Origin: an uncultured Christensenella sp.
GTDB taxonomy: Bacteria; Bacillota; Clostridia; Christensenellales; UBA1242
DNA length: 30,712 nucleotides
Direction of reading: 5' to 3'
Assembly: GCA_910584815.1 (NCBI GenBank)
Contig: CAJUBT010000010.1
Location: 15,780 to 46,491 of the forward strand
Made by a program: the position numbers and the translations under genes
Shown here: positions 16,140 through 23,483 of the stretch, one piece after another
Layout: every line of letters begins with the position of its first letter
How positions within the stretch are numbered: the stretch's first letter is position 1
The notes under the pieces: model-generated
The model's input: the letters and a program-made list of their open reading frames with translations, nothing else
Told to the model about the DNA's origin: nothing
Databases searched by the model: none

Positions 16140-16151
16140 GTACATATGTTC
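16140..16151 (+). promoter_or_regulatory. LexA (SOS) box upstream of dinB
   Basis: GTACATATGTTC differs at one base from the Gram-positive LexA core GAACATATGTTC (GAAC-N4-GTTC). It lies five bases after the -10 and 21 bases before the dinB start, the position expected for repression. No other copy was noticed in the window. Confidence 0.75.
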
Positions 16152-16172
16152 TATAAAGGAAAATTTGAATAA

Positions 16173-17411
16173 ATGGAACGAACAATTTTACATTGTGATT
16201 TAAATAATTTTTATGCTTCTGTTGAATGTGTTAAAAATCCTGAATATAAAGATGTTCCGCTTGCAGTTACTGGTAACCCTAAAAAAAGAACAGGAATTAT
16301 TTTAGCAAAAAATTCTATAGCAAAAAAACAAGGGGTTAAAACTGGCGAAGTTATTTGGAAAGCAAAGCAACTCTGCCCCAACATTGTTTGCGTTGCCCCA
16401 GATTTTGCCAGTTATGCAAAATATTCTAATGCAGTTAAGCAAATATATTTAAAATATACCGATTTTGTTGAACCTTTTGGAATTGATGAATGTTGGCTTG
16501 ATGTTACAAGCAGCCTGAAACTTTTTGGAGGAGCCTTTGAAATTGCAACTAAAATAAAAGAAGAAATTAAAAACGAACTAGGATTAACAATTTCTGTTGG
16601 CATTTCTTTTAGTAAAATGTTTGCAAAACTTGGCAGTAAACTTGCTGGTAATAATGAAGTTAATGTTATTACAAAATTTGACTATAAGGAAAAGGTTTGG
16701 CACCTTCCCGTTGAAAAACTTATTTTTGTGGGCAGACGAAGATTACCCGAATTTAAAAAAATGAATATCAACACTATTGGAGATTTGGCTAATTTTGATG
16801 AAAAAGTGTTAACCGAAAAATATGGGATTAATGGAAGTTATCTTGTTAAAATTGCAAATGGAACAGAAGAAGATGAAGTTGCAAACTTTAATAATTTAAG
16901 AACCGTTAAAAGCATTGGCAATGGAACAACTTCTATTATAGACATTAATAATTTTGAACAAGCAAAACAATTAATTTTCTTTTTAAGTGAAAGCGTTACA
17001 AAACGCTTAAGAGAACAGGGGTTTAAGGCGTTATGTGTGCATTTTACTATAAAAGACAACTTATTTAACATTATTTCCCACTCTATGAGTTTTGAAGACC
17101 CCACCAATAATGCCGATGATATTGCAAATTATTGTTTAAAAATTTTTAACAGTTGCTGGAATTTTACTAAAAACACAACCTTAATTAGAGCAATTAGAAT
17201 TTCTGCCACCAACCTAGTTAGCGATAAGCAAAGTTTTCAGTGCAACTTTTTAATTGATAATTCAAAACAAGAAAAGTTAACAAAAAAAGATAAAACACTA
17301 GATTTAATAAAAAGTAAATATGGGGATAGTAAAATTAAACGAGCTTTGCTTATTAATGCTAGCCATATTAATTGTGAAATTAGTGATAACTTTTTTGAAG
17401 ATGAATTATAA
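16173..17411 (+). CDS. dinB: DNA polymerase IV, Y-family translesion polymerase (412 aa)
   Basis: Error-prone polymerase that copies damaged DNA. The palm has the metal ligand Asp9 in HCDLNNFYASVE with Tyr14 in the steric-gate position, and Asp105-Glu106 in FGIDECWLDVT. The fingers motif GIILAKNSIAKKQGVKTGEV and the thumb/HhH region NINTIGDLANFDEK follow, then the little-finger domain (about 240-350). Near the C-terminus, QCNFLID occupies the place of the beta-clamp-binding QLSLF motif of clostridial homologues, a weaker match than usual. AAAGGA precedes the ATG. The promoter and LexA-like box indicate DNA-damage control. Confidence 0.95.
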   Translation: MERTILHCDLNNFYASVECVKNPEYKDVPLAVTGNPKKRTGIILAKNSIAKKQGVKTGEVIWKAKQLCPNIVCVAPDFASYAKYSNAVKQIYLKYTDFVEPFGIDECWLDVTSSLKLFGGAFEIATKIKEEIKNELGLTISVGISFSKMFAKLGSKLAGNNEVNVITKFDYKEKVWHLPVEKLIFVGRRRLPEFKKMNINTIGDLANFDEKVLTEKYGINGSYLVKIANGTEEDEVANFNNLRTVKSIGNGTTSIIDINNFEQAKQLIFFLSESVTKRLREQGFKALCVHFTIKDNLFNIISHSMSFEDPTNNADDIANYCLKIFNSCWNFTKNTTLIRAIRISATNLVSDKQSFQCNFLIDNSKQEKLTKKDKTLDLIKSKYGDSKIKRALLINASHINCEISDNFFEDEL

Positions 17412-17486
17412 CCATTTAGTATAAAAAAATTAATTAAATTGTAACTAAAATTATATTTAAGTTACATAAAATATGTTTTTATAAAA

Positions 17487-17639
17487 ATGGTGCTACAAAG
17501 TTTTATAAATTCAATGGGCAAAAAAATTAGTGATGCAGGCACCAACACAATTACCATTCAAGGAATGAGAAAATTAGAAATGTATATAATTAAAAAAATA
17601 AAAGGTGCAGATAATAAATCTGTACCTTTTTATTTGTAA
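17487..17639 (+). pseudogene. Remnant of murA (UDP-GlcNAc enolpyruvyl transferase)
   Basis: A 50-codon frame between dinB and the terminator contains, at 17490-17580, LQSFINSMGKKISDAGTNTI followed by TIQGMRKL. This matches the internal MurA segment DLxNFLNxMGAKIxGAGTxTIxIxGVxxL at most conserved positions. MurA is about 420 residues, so this is less than a tenth of the gene, cut at both sides; the last 18 codons are unrelated and run through the terminator stem. It has no ribosome-binding site. It is best read as the scar of a deleted or recombined murA copy. A functional peptide is unlikely. Confidence 0.75.
17600..17633 (+). terminator. Terminator downstream of dinB and the murA remnant
   Basis: AAAGGTGCAGA and TCTGTACCTTT pair (one G-U) around a seven-base A/T loop, followed by TT and ATTT. 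It is the first terminator after dinB, 189 bases beyond its stop. It may have been the original murA or dinB terminator. Confidence 0.8.
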
Positions 17640-17653
17640 TAAATACCGTTTAA

Positions 17654-17669
17654 TAAACTTTAAAGTTTA
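17654..17669. repeat. 16-bp perfect palindrome
   Basis: TAAACTTTAAAGTTTA lies between the dinB terminator and the end of the pnuC-like gene. It has no loop or T-tail, so it is not a typical terminator; it may be a protein-binding site or chance in AT-rich DNA. Confidence 0.35.
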
Positions 17670-17758
17670 ATATAATAAAGAACCATTATTTTTATGTTTT
17701 TTTATTACTAAAAAACTAATTAAGAAATAAATTTTTATCAATTTTAATTTTTTATATT

Positions 17759-18820
17759 TTATTCTGTTTTTTCTAAGGCTATAGTATTTTTTTCTTCTGT
17801 TTTATGTTTTTTAATGTAAATAAGCCATTTAACAAACCCATAAATAGTGTTAATCATCATAGCAGCAACAGTTATAAGCATTATGTAACTGCCAGTGTAG
17901 ATATATAAAACAGCATCTAAAATAAGAGTAAGTCCCCAAGCGTACCATTGTTCATTATATCTTACAAGAAGCAATATTCCATTTGCCATTCCAACTGCAC
18001 TAATAAATGCATCTAGATAGTTAAAGAATGGTTCTGGATATGTTTCTGTTGCACCAGGAATAAGGGTTAATAAAAAGCCAACGCCGAAACCAAAAGCACA
18101 TATGGCCAGCACAATTAAGATGTCTTGCCACCAATTAAGCCTTTTAACTTCTGTTACAATTTCCTCTTCTGCATCTGGGTGTTCTTTCCATTTAAAGAAA
18201 CTTACAAGGTCGATTGGAATCCAGAATACAAGAGAGATTATTGCAACTGAATATGCACCTAATGAGAAATATAGTATAGATTCAGTAATTTCAATAAAGA
18301 TAATGGAAACTATAAAATTCCATTTATTTTGTTTTGATATCATAAGTTCGCAAACTGGGTTTGCTATAACTGCAACTACAGAACAAATAATAACAAAGGT
18401 ATTATCGGTTTCAAGCATTTCATCTGGCAAGAAAATTGAAAATAGTGTTACCAAAACAACAACACTTAATAGATATATAATTTGATATGGTGTGAAGGAT
18501 TTTAAAAACTTTACAAAACCATTTTGAGTTTTATTTTCTGTGTTTGAATTGTTTTGTTTAACTTCTTGTGTTTCTACAGAATTTGTTTGTTTTGTTAAAC
18601 TTTCCTGATTTATTTTATTGTCTTCTGTTTTATTGGTGTTATTTATATTTATTTCTTCAACAGAAGAAGTTTGTTTATTCTCTACTTTATTTTTTTGGTT
18701 TGATTTGGAATTAGCATTTTTAGTGGAATTTTTGTTTGATGTTTTAGGTTTACTACTTATCTGCGTTTTTGTTTGCTTTGTTTTATTTGTAGTATTCTTA
18801 TTAACTTTTTCTTCACTCAT
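17759..18820 (-). CDS. PnuC-family vitamin transporter with long disordered N-terminus (353 aa)
   Basis: The C-terminal part, from about residue 110, is a membrane domain with seven or so hydrophobic helices and the PnuC hallmarks LLVRYNEQWYAWGL and MINTIYGFVKWLIYIKK. PnuC proteins take up nicotinamide riboside; relatives PnuT and PnuX carry thiamine and riboflavin, and the substrate cannot be settled here. Residues 1-105 are a Lys/Asn/Thr/Ser/Gln-rich low-complexity segment absent from typical PnuC (about 200-260 residues). A strong AAAGGAG site fixes the start. No thiamine, flavin or NAD riboswitch was recognised upstream. Confidence 0.88.
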   Translation of the reverse strand: MSEEKVNKNTTNKTKQTKTQISSKPKTSNKNSTKNANSKSNQKNKVENKQTSSVEEININNTNKTEDNKINQESLTKQTNSVETQEVKQNNSNTENKTQNGFVKFLKSFTPYQIIYLLSVVVLVTLFSIFLPDEMLETDNTFVIICSVVAVIANPVCELMISKQNKWNFIVSIIFIEITESILYFSLGAYSVAIISLVFWIPIDLVSFFKWKEHPDAEEEIVTEVKRLNWWQDILIVLAICAFGFGVGFLLTLIPGATETYPEPFFNYLDAFISAVGMANGILLLVRYNEQWYAWGLTLILDAVLYIYTGSYIMLITVAAMMINTIYGFVKWLIYIKKHKTEEKNTIALEKTE

Positions 18821-19115
18821 TTATTATTTTCTCCTTTATAATTATTTTTTTATAAATAAATTTTAATTAAAAAAGAGAAAGTATCAGCCGCTACCAAACA
18901 TAATGTTCTGTTTTAATTTTGTCATAAGTATTGCCCTTATTTATTTTAAAATATTTAGTTTTAATTTATAAATTTAATAAGATTATTATATAAATTTAAA
19001 AAGTTTAAATCAACAATTTTAACATCATAATTAAAAGTTTTATAAATTAAAATTGTTAACTTTATAAATGCGTTTATTATGATTTATGTTAATAATAATT
19101 AATTTTTAAAAAAAT
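18821..19115. other. Leader and spacer upstream of the pnuC-like gene, with a possible 13-codon upstream ORF
   Basis: Mostly AT-rich. On the reverse strand 18884-18925 reads a 13-codon ORF (MTKLKQNIMFGSG) starting with ATG, eight bases after AAGGG, and ending about 60 bases before the pnuC-like start. It is the only GC-richer patch of the leader. It could be a leader peptide, a remnant or chance. The rest shows nothing I can support. Confidence 0.3.
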
Positions 19116-19718
19116 TTAATCTCCAAACTTTCGTTTAATAAAAAGCTTTAATTTATAAAACTTTCCTAGTTCTTTTTTTGCATCTTTCTTTACAAGGCTA
19201 TATTCAACTTCTTTTTCTTCTAAGGCGTTTATAAAATTAACATCTTTCCTAAACAAAAAATATAGTTTTTCCATCCTCTCTATTGCATTGCGGTTTGCAT
19301 CTCTTTCAATTTCCTGCATAGAATAATAAGAATATTTATCGCTGCCATCGTAATTTATATAAGAACGCATTTCTTGTTGCCATCTGTATTTTTTTGATAA
19401 TTTAAATATTTTCTTTTTACTGCAAATAACTTCTCGTTGATATATGTGGCGTTGCTCGTGAAAGAGGGTTGCTAATGCTAAAAACTGTAAATTGGGTTTT
19501 AAAAAGTATTCTTCTCTTAAACTAATTTCGCTTTTTGTGTAACTACACACACCTAAGGTTGTATCTAAAAAATTTTTTGGCACAATAATAAAAGGTTTTC
19601 GCTTTTGTTTTTTTGCGATAACCTTTTCTATTTTGCTAAACACTCTTAGCCTTTTTTTTGCAGATAACTTGTTCCATTTTTCTGTTTTTAGTTTGCGGTA
19701 AATTAAAAAATTAAACAT
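19116..19718 (-). CDS. Unrecognised protein with HExxH metallopeptidase motif (200 aa)
   Basis: I do not recognise a named family. Residues 83-95 read ATLFHEQRHIYQR, giving an HEQRH zinc motif (His87, Glu88, His91), and a second motif 45 residues later, MQEIERDANRNAIERM, supplies a likely third ligand (Glu138 or Glu136), as in gluzincins. A preceding segment, EISLREEYFLKPNLQFL, resembles the substrate-edge strand before the active helix. The protein is very basic (many Lys/Arg), with no signal peptide or membrane helix. No strong ribosome-binding site precedes the ATG. It is flanked by pnuC-like and nrdG genes with no evident operon. A cytoplasmic zinc peptidase-like role is inference. Confidence 0.7.
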   Translation of the reverse strand: MFNFLIYRKLKTEKWNKLSAKKRLRVFSKIEKVIAKKQKRKPFIIVPKNFLDTTLGVCSYTKSEISLREEYFLKPNLQFLALATLFHEQRHIYQREVICSKKKIFKLSKKYRWQQEMRSYINYDGSDKYSYYSMQEIERDANRNAIERMEKLYFLFRKDVNFINALEEKEVEYSLVKKDAKKELGKFYKLKLFIKRKFGD

Positions 19719-19855
19719 TAACTTTTTTTGCGCCTTTTTAAAAGTTTTTAAGTTTATTACTATTAAAATTTAGTATAACTTTAAAAAGATATATTGTCAA
19801 ACACAATAAGTTTTATAAGTTATTAAAGTTGTTTTAGTGCTATGCATTAATAAAA

Positions 19856-19890
19856 AAATAACTTTGCACAGTATTATGCAAAAGTTATTT
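19856..19890 (-). terminator. Terminator of nrdG
   Basis: AAATAACTTTGCA pairs with TGCAAAAGTTATTT (one bulge) around an eight-base loop. On the reverse strand it follows the nrdG stop within ten bases and is succeeded by TTTTTATT. Confidence 0.8.
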
Positions 19891-19899
19891 CTTTTATTT

Positions 19900-20424
19900 T
19901 TATTGCATATAAAGGCAGATTTTACCCAATTTTAGTGTATTTTTTAAGTCAATAACCCTTTGGTTAGAGGACCCCCTAAATTTTAACATAATATTTTTTT
20001 TAGCTTCTATAAATGGACCATCTACTAAAATATCTATCAAACTTAACAATTCATCTGTACAATCAGTATATGCCCTTCCCCCTTTAACAAGGTCTTTATC
20101 ATAAACATAGCCTGTATAACTCCATATGTTTTTTGTGTCTTTATAAATTTCTCTTATTTTTTTTATAAATGGAAGTAAAGTCTTTTGGTTTTGTGGCTCG
20201 AAAGGTTCACCGCCTAACAAAGTTAAACCTTTTATATAAGTAGGTTTTAAAAGTTCTATTATTTTATTTTCTGTTTCTTCTGTGAAAGCAGTTCCATAAT
20301 TAAAGTCCCAAGTTTCTGGGTTAAAACAATTTTTACAATGGTGAGTACAACCAGAAACGAAAAGAGTTACTCTAACCCCTTCTCCATTTGCGATATCTGT
20401 GTTTTTAATATTTCCGTAATTCAA
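19900..20424 (-). CDS. nrdG: Anaerobic ribonucleotide reductase activating protein (174 aa)
   Basis: Radical SAM enzyme that installs the glycyl radical on NrdD. It has the CxxxCxxC cluster motif in FVSGCTHHCKNCFNPETW (near residues 26-34), the family start NYGNIKNTDIANGEGVRVTL, and LTLLGGEPFEPQN for SAM binding. Length is slightly above the usual 155-170. The start codon is TTG at 20422-20424, eight bases after AGAAGG; no ATG is suitably placed. It follows nrdD on the same strand with a hairpin in the 118-base gap. Confidence 0.95.
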   Translation of the reverse strand: MNYGNIKNTDIANGEGVRVTLFVSGCTHHCKNCFNPETWDFNYGTAFTEETENKIIELLKPTYIKGLTLLGGEPFEPQNQKTLLPFIKKIREIYKDTKNIWSYTGYVYDKDLVKGGRAYTDCTDELLSLIDILVDGPFIEAKKNIMLKFRGSSNQRVIDLKNTLKLGKICLYMQ

Positions 20425-20503
20425 AAGCTTTACCTTCTTCTATTTTATTATTAAATTAAAAATTTATAATTTAACTATTTTTTTAACAAAACATTATAAA
20501 GTT

Positions 20504-20535
20504 AAATACTACCTTTAATTTAAAAGGTAGTATTT
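20504..20535 (-). terminator. Intercistronic hairpin between nrdD and nrdG
   Basis: AAATACTACCTTT and AAAGGTAGTATTT form a perfect 13-bp stem with a six-base loop, eight bases after the nrdD stop. The downstream T-tract on the reverse strand is weak (AACTTTATAATGTTTT), so it may attenuate rather than end transcription, giving less NrdG than NrdD, or protect the nrdD mRNA end. Confidence 0.65.
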
Positions 20536-20542
20536 TATTTTT

Positions 20543-22720
20543 TTATAAATGTAAAACCCTTTCTTTAATTTCCTGAGTTCTGCCCTGATTCCAATATTGA
20601 GTGCCAATATAACCACAAGTTCTGCGTGCAACATTCATTTGAGCTTGGTCTCTGTTATGGCAATTTGGGCATTCCCAAACTAATTTTCCATCTTCATCTT
20701 CTAAAATTTTTATTTCACCATCATAACCGCATTTTACACAGAAATCGCTTTTAGTGTTTATTTCAGCATACATAATTTTTTCGTAAATAAATTTTAGCAC
20801 TTGTAAAACTGCTTCTATGTTATCTTGCATATTCGGAACTTCAATATAAGAAATTGCGCCACCAGGGCTTAGTTCTTGGAATTGACTTTCAAGGGCTAAT
20901 TTTTCAAAAGCATCTATAGGTTCTGTTACGTGAATATGGTAACTATTTGTTATATATGCTTTATCTGTTACACCTTTAATAATGCCAAAACGCTCTTGTA
21001 AACATTTTGCAAATTTATATGTTGTACTTTCAAGCGGAGTGCCATATAAGGAATAATCTATATTTTCTGCTTCTTTCCATTTTTTTGTATATTCATTTAA
21101 CTTACGCATAATGGTTAAGCCCATTTCCTTACCCTCTGGTTCAGTAAGTTTCTTTCCAATTAAGTAGTAAACAGCTTCCCATAAGCCTGCATAGCCAAGT
21201 GAAATTGTTGAATAACCACCGTGCAATAATTTATCTATCTTTTCGCCAGGTTTAAGGCGGGATATTGCTCCGTGTTGCCATAAAATTGGAGCAGCATCGG
21301 ACAATGTTCCTGTTAAACGTTCGTGACGGCATTGTAAGCCTTTGTGGCAAAGTTCTAGTCTTTCATCAAAAATCTTCCAAAATTTATCTGTGTCTTTTTC
21401 GCTAGATAAGGCAATATCAACAAGGTTTACTGTTACAACCCCTTGATTAAATCTGCCGTAATATTTTGGCTTACCATTTTCATCTACATATGGTGTTAAG
21501 AAACTTCTGCACCCCATACAAGTGTAACAATTTCCATTTCCGTTTTTATCTATTTTAAGTTCAAGCATTTTCTTTTCGGAAATATAATCTGGAACCATTC
21601 TTTTTGCAGAACATTTTGCTGCTAGTTTTGTTAAATAGTAGTATTCGCTATCTTCTTCTACATTATCATCCTCCAAAACATAAATTAGTTTTGGGAAGGC
21701 AGGGGTTATATATACTCCGCTTTGGTTTTTTACACCTTGTATTCTTTGATTTAAAGTTTCTTCAATCATAATGGCAAGGTCTTTCTTTTCTTGTTCGTTC
21801 TTAGCTTCATTTAAATACATAAACACTGTTATGAAAGGTGCTTGCCCGTTAGTTGTCATTAAAGTTACAACTTGATATTGAATGGTTTGAATGCCTTTGT
21901 TAATTTCTTCCCTTACCATTTTTTCCACATGTTCGTTTAGTTGTTGTTCGGTGTAATTTATGTTAAGTTCTTTAAAAGTGTTTTCTACACTCTTTCTAAT
22001 TTTTTTTCTAGAAATATCTACAAATGGAGCAAGATGTGTTAATGATATGCTTTGCCCACCATATTGGTTTGATGCAACCTGTGCAATAATTTGGGTGGCA
22101 ATATTACAAGCTGTAGAGAAAGAATGTGGTTTTTCTATCATTGTTCCGCTTATAACGGTTCCGTTTTGAAGCATATCTTCTAAATTTACGAGGTCGCAAT
22201 TATGCATTCTTTGAGCAAAATAGTCAGCATCGTGGAAATGAATTAAGCCTTGGTCGTGTGCGTGCATAACATCTTCTGGCACCAAAAATCTACGGCAAAG
22301 GTCTTTACTAACCTCCCCTGCCATATAATCCCTTTGAACACTATTTACCGTTGGATTTTTATTTGAGTTTTCTTGCTTAACTTCTTCGTTATTACATTCA
22401 ATTAAACTTAAAATTTGTTTGTCGGTTGTGTTACTTTTTCTAACAAGAGCCCTAATATGTCTGTAGGTAATATAATTTCTGGCAACATCAAAATTACAAG
22501 TTCTCATAATTTCATTTTCAACTAAGTCTTGAATTTCTTCTACGCTAGATGCTCTTCTTTTCTTTTTACAAATTGCTTCAACTTGGTTTGCTATTGAATT
22601 TATTTGCTCTTCACTTAGTCTGTATTTTTCGTCAACTGTAATGTTTGCTTTGCTTATTGCCTTTATAATTTTTGAGATGTCAAATACCTGTTCTTCGCCA
22701 CTTCTTTTAATGATTTTCAT
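20543..22720 (-). CDS. nrdD: Anaerobic ribonucleoside-triphosphate reductase, class III (725 aa)
   Basis: Makes deoxynucleotides without oxygen. Residues 1-95 are an ATP-cone allosteric domain (IIKRSGEEQVFDISKIIKAI, ending YITYRHIRALVRK). The catalytic barrel includes HNCDLVNLEDML, FSTACNIATQIIAQVASNQY and GNCYTCMGCRSFL. Near the end, CVKCGYDG and WECPNC supply four zinc-binding cysteines, and the glycyl-radical motif RRTCGYIG places the radical at Gly703. Length is typical. An AAGGAG site precedes the ATG. It is the first gene of an operon with nrdG and is probably repressed by NrdR through the box at 22797-22812. Confidence 0.97.
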   Translation of the reverse strand: MKIIKRSGEEQVFDISKIIKAISKANITVDEKYRLSEEQINSIANQVEAICKKKRRASSVEEIQDLVENEIMRTCNFDVARNYITYRHIRALVRKSNTTDKQILSLIECNNEEVKQENSNKNPTVNSVQRDYMAGEVSKDLCRRFLVPEDVMHAHDQGLIHFHDADYFAQRMHNCDLVNLEDMLQNGTVISGTMIEKPHSFSTACNIATQIIAQVASNQYGGQSISLTHLAPFVDISRKKIRKSVENTFKELNINYTEQQLNEHVEKMVREEINKGIQTIQYQVVTLMTTNGQAPFITVFMYLNEAKNEQEKKDLAIMIEETLNQRIQGVKNQSGVYITPAFPKLIYVLEDDNVEEDSEYYYLTKLAAKCSAKRMVPDYISEKKMLELKIDKNGNGNCYTCMGCRSFLTPYVDENGKPKYYGRFNQGVVTVNLVDIALSSEKDTDKFWKIFDERLELCHKGLQCRHERLTGTLSDAAPILWQHGAISRLKPGEKIDKLLHGGYSTISLGYAGLWEAVYYLIGKKLTEPEGKEMGLTIMRKLNEYTKKWKEAENIDYSLYGTPLESTTYKFAKCLQERFGIIKGVTDKAYITNSYHIHVTEPIDAFEKLALESQFQELSPGGAISYIEVPNMQDNIEAVLQVLKFIYEKIMYAEINTKSDFCVKCGYDGEIKILEDEDGKLVWECPNCHNRDQAQMNVARRTCGYIGTQYWNQGRTQEIKERVLHL

Positions 22721-22790
22721 TTTATTGCTCCTTGTTAGATTTTCTTTCTTTTGAATTTTTCCGTACTATATTTATTTTATAGCCATAGTA

Positions 22791-22819
22791 GTATTACCAC
22801 AATATATGGTGTTAGTCAA
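22791..22819 (-). promoter_or_regulatory. Sigma-A promoter of nrdD
   Basis: On the reverse strand TTGACT (22814-22819, five of six) and TAATAC (22791-22796) are separated by exactly 17 bases, 71 bases upstream of nrdD. The spacer is almost wholly occupied by the NrdR box. Confidence 0.7.
22797..22812 (-). promoter_or_regulatory. NrdR box
   Basis: CCACAATATATGGTGT matches the NrdR consensus ACACWATATATNGTGT at every position but the first. NrdR sites normally occur in pairs about three helical turns apart; a weak second candidate starts at 22763 (GTACTATATTTATTTT) but matches at only about ten positions. Placement between -35 and -10 fits repression of nrdD-nrdG. The nrdR gene is not in the window. 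Confidence 0.82.
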
Positions 22820-23483
22820 CAACAAAGACCACAACAACTTGTTTTTTGTGCAGTTTTCACAAACTTTAAAAAAAATAAAAAAAGTTGTAACAAACGCTTG
22901 ATTTTTTTTTGCGTTTTGTTCATTGCACTAAATTCCAAGCAGATAGTTATTTTTTAATAACTACCTTTGAATATTTGTTCTATTCGCCTTTTTAAATAAC
23001 TTAATTAAATAAAGTTCATTTGGAAAATTTTGTTAATAAAAACACAAAATTGTTACTTTTTGTTTTAATATTGCCTTAATTATTTTGGCAACTTTTTTAA
23101 GTTTTAACCGCCTATATTTTGTGTTTTTAAAAATAATTTAAAAAATTTTTAACACTTTGTAAATTTTTACATAGAGTGATATAGGAGGAATTGCAAGTTA
23201 AATAATTAAAGAATTAATTTATTTGTGTTTTATATGATATATAAAAATAAAAATTTAAGTAAAAAATTGTTTTAAACTTTTGTATGGTTTTTAAAAAATA
23301 AAGGTTATGTTTACGCGTAAATTAAAAAAAGTTTTACTTAATTTTTTAAATTTTTATTATAGCAAAAATTTAATACAGATAATAATTTTGTTTTAGTGCT
23401 TAAAAAAGAAATAATAAAAAAGTATGAATAACAAAAAAATTTTTAATTAAAAAAAATAGAAAGCTTGCAAAAGTATAAAAATA
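22820..23483. other. AT-rich region between the divergent nrdD and ABC importer genes, with several inverted repeats
   Basis: No coding gene is supported. Structures seen: TAGTTATT/AATAACTA with a four-base loop at 22944-22963; TTGCC/GGCAA followed by CTTTTTT at about 23074-23101, terminator-like on the + strand with no gene upstream; a 14-base near-palindrome TGTAAA-TT-TTTACA at 23158-23171, flanked by CACTT and AGAGTG; and the perfect 12-base palindrome TTTACGCGTAAA at 23310-23321. An AGGAGG at about 23184 is not followed by an open frame. These could be operators or an uncharacterised leader or small RNA; no known riboswitch was recognised. Confidence 0.45.

Noticed and set aside
18821..19115. 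TPP, FMN or NAD riboswitch upstream of the pnuC-like gene
   Set aside because: None of the conserved core strings of these classes could be found by eye.
22751..22957. 68-codon + strand frame in the nrdD upstream region
   Set aside because: Starts at a non-ATG codon without a ribosome-binding site, overlaps the nrdD promoter and NrdR box, and shows no family similarity.
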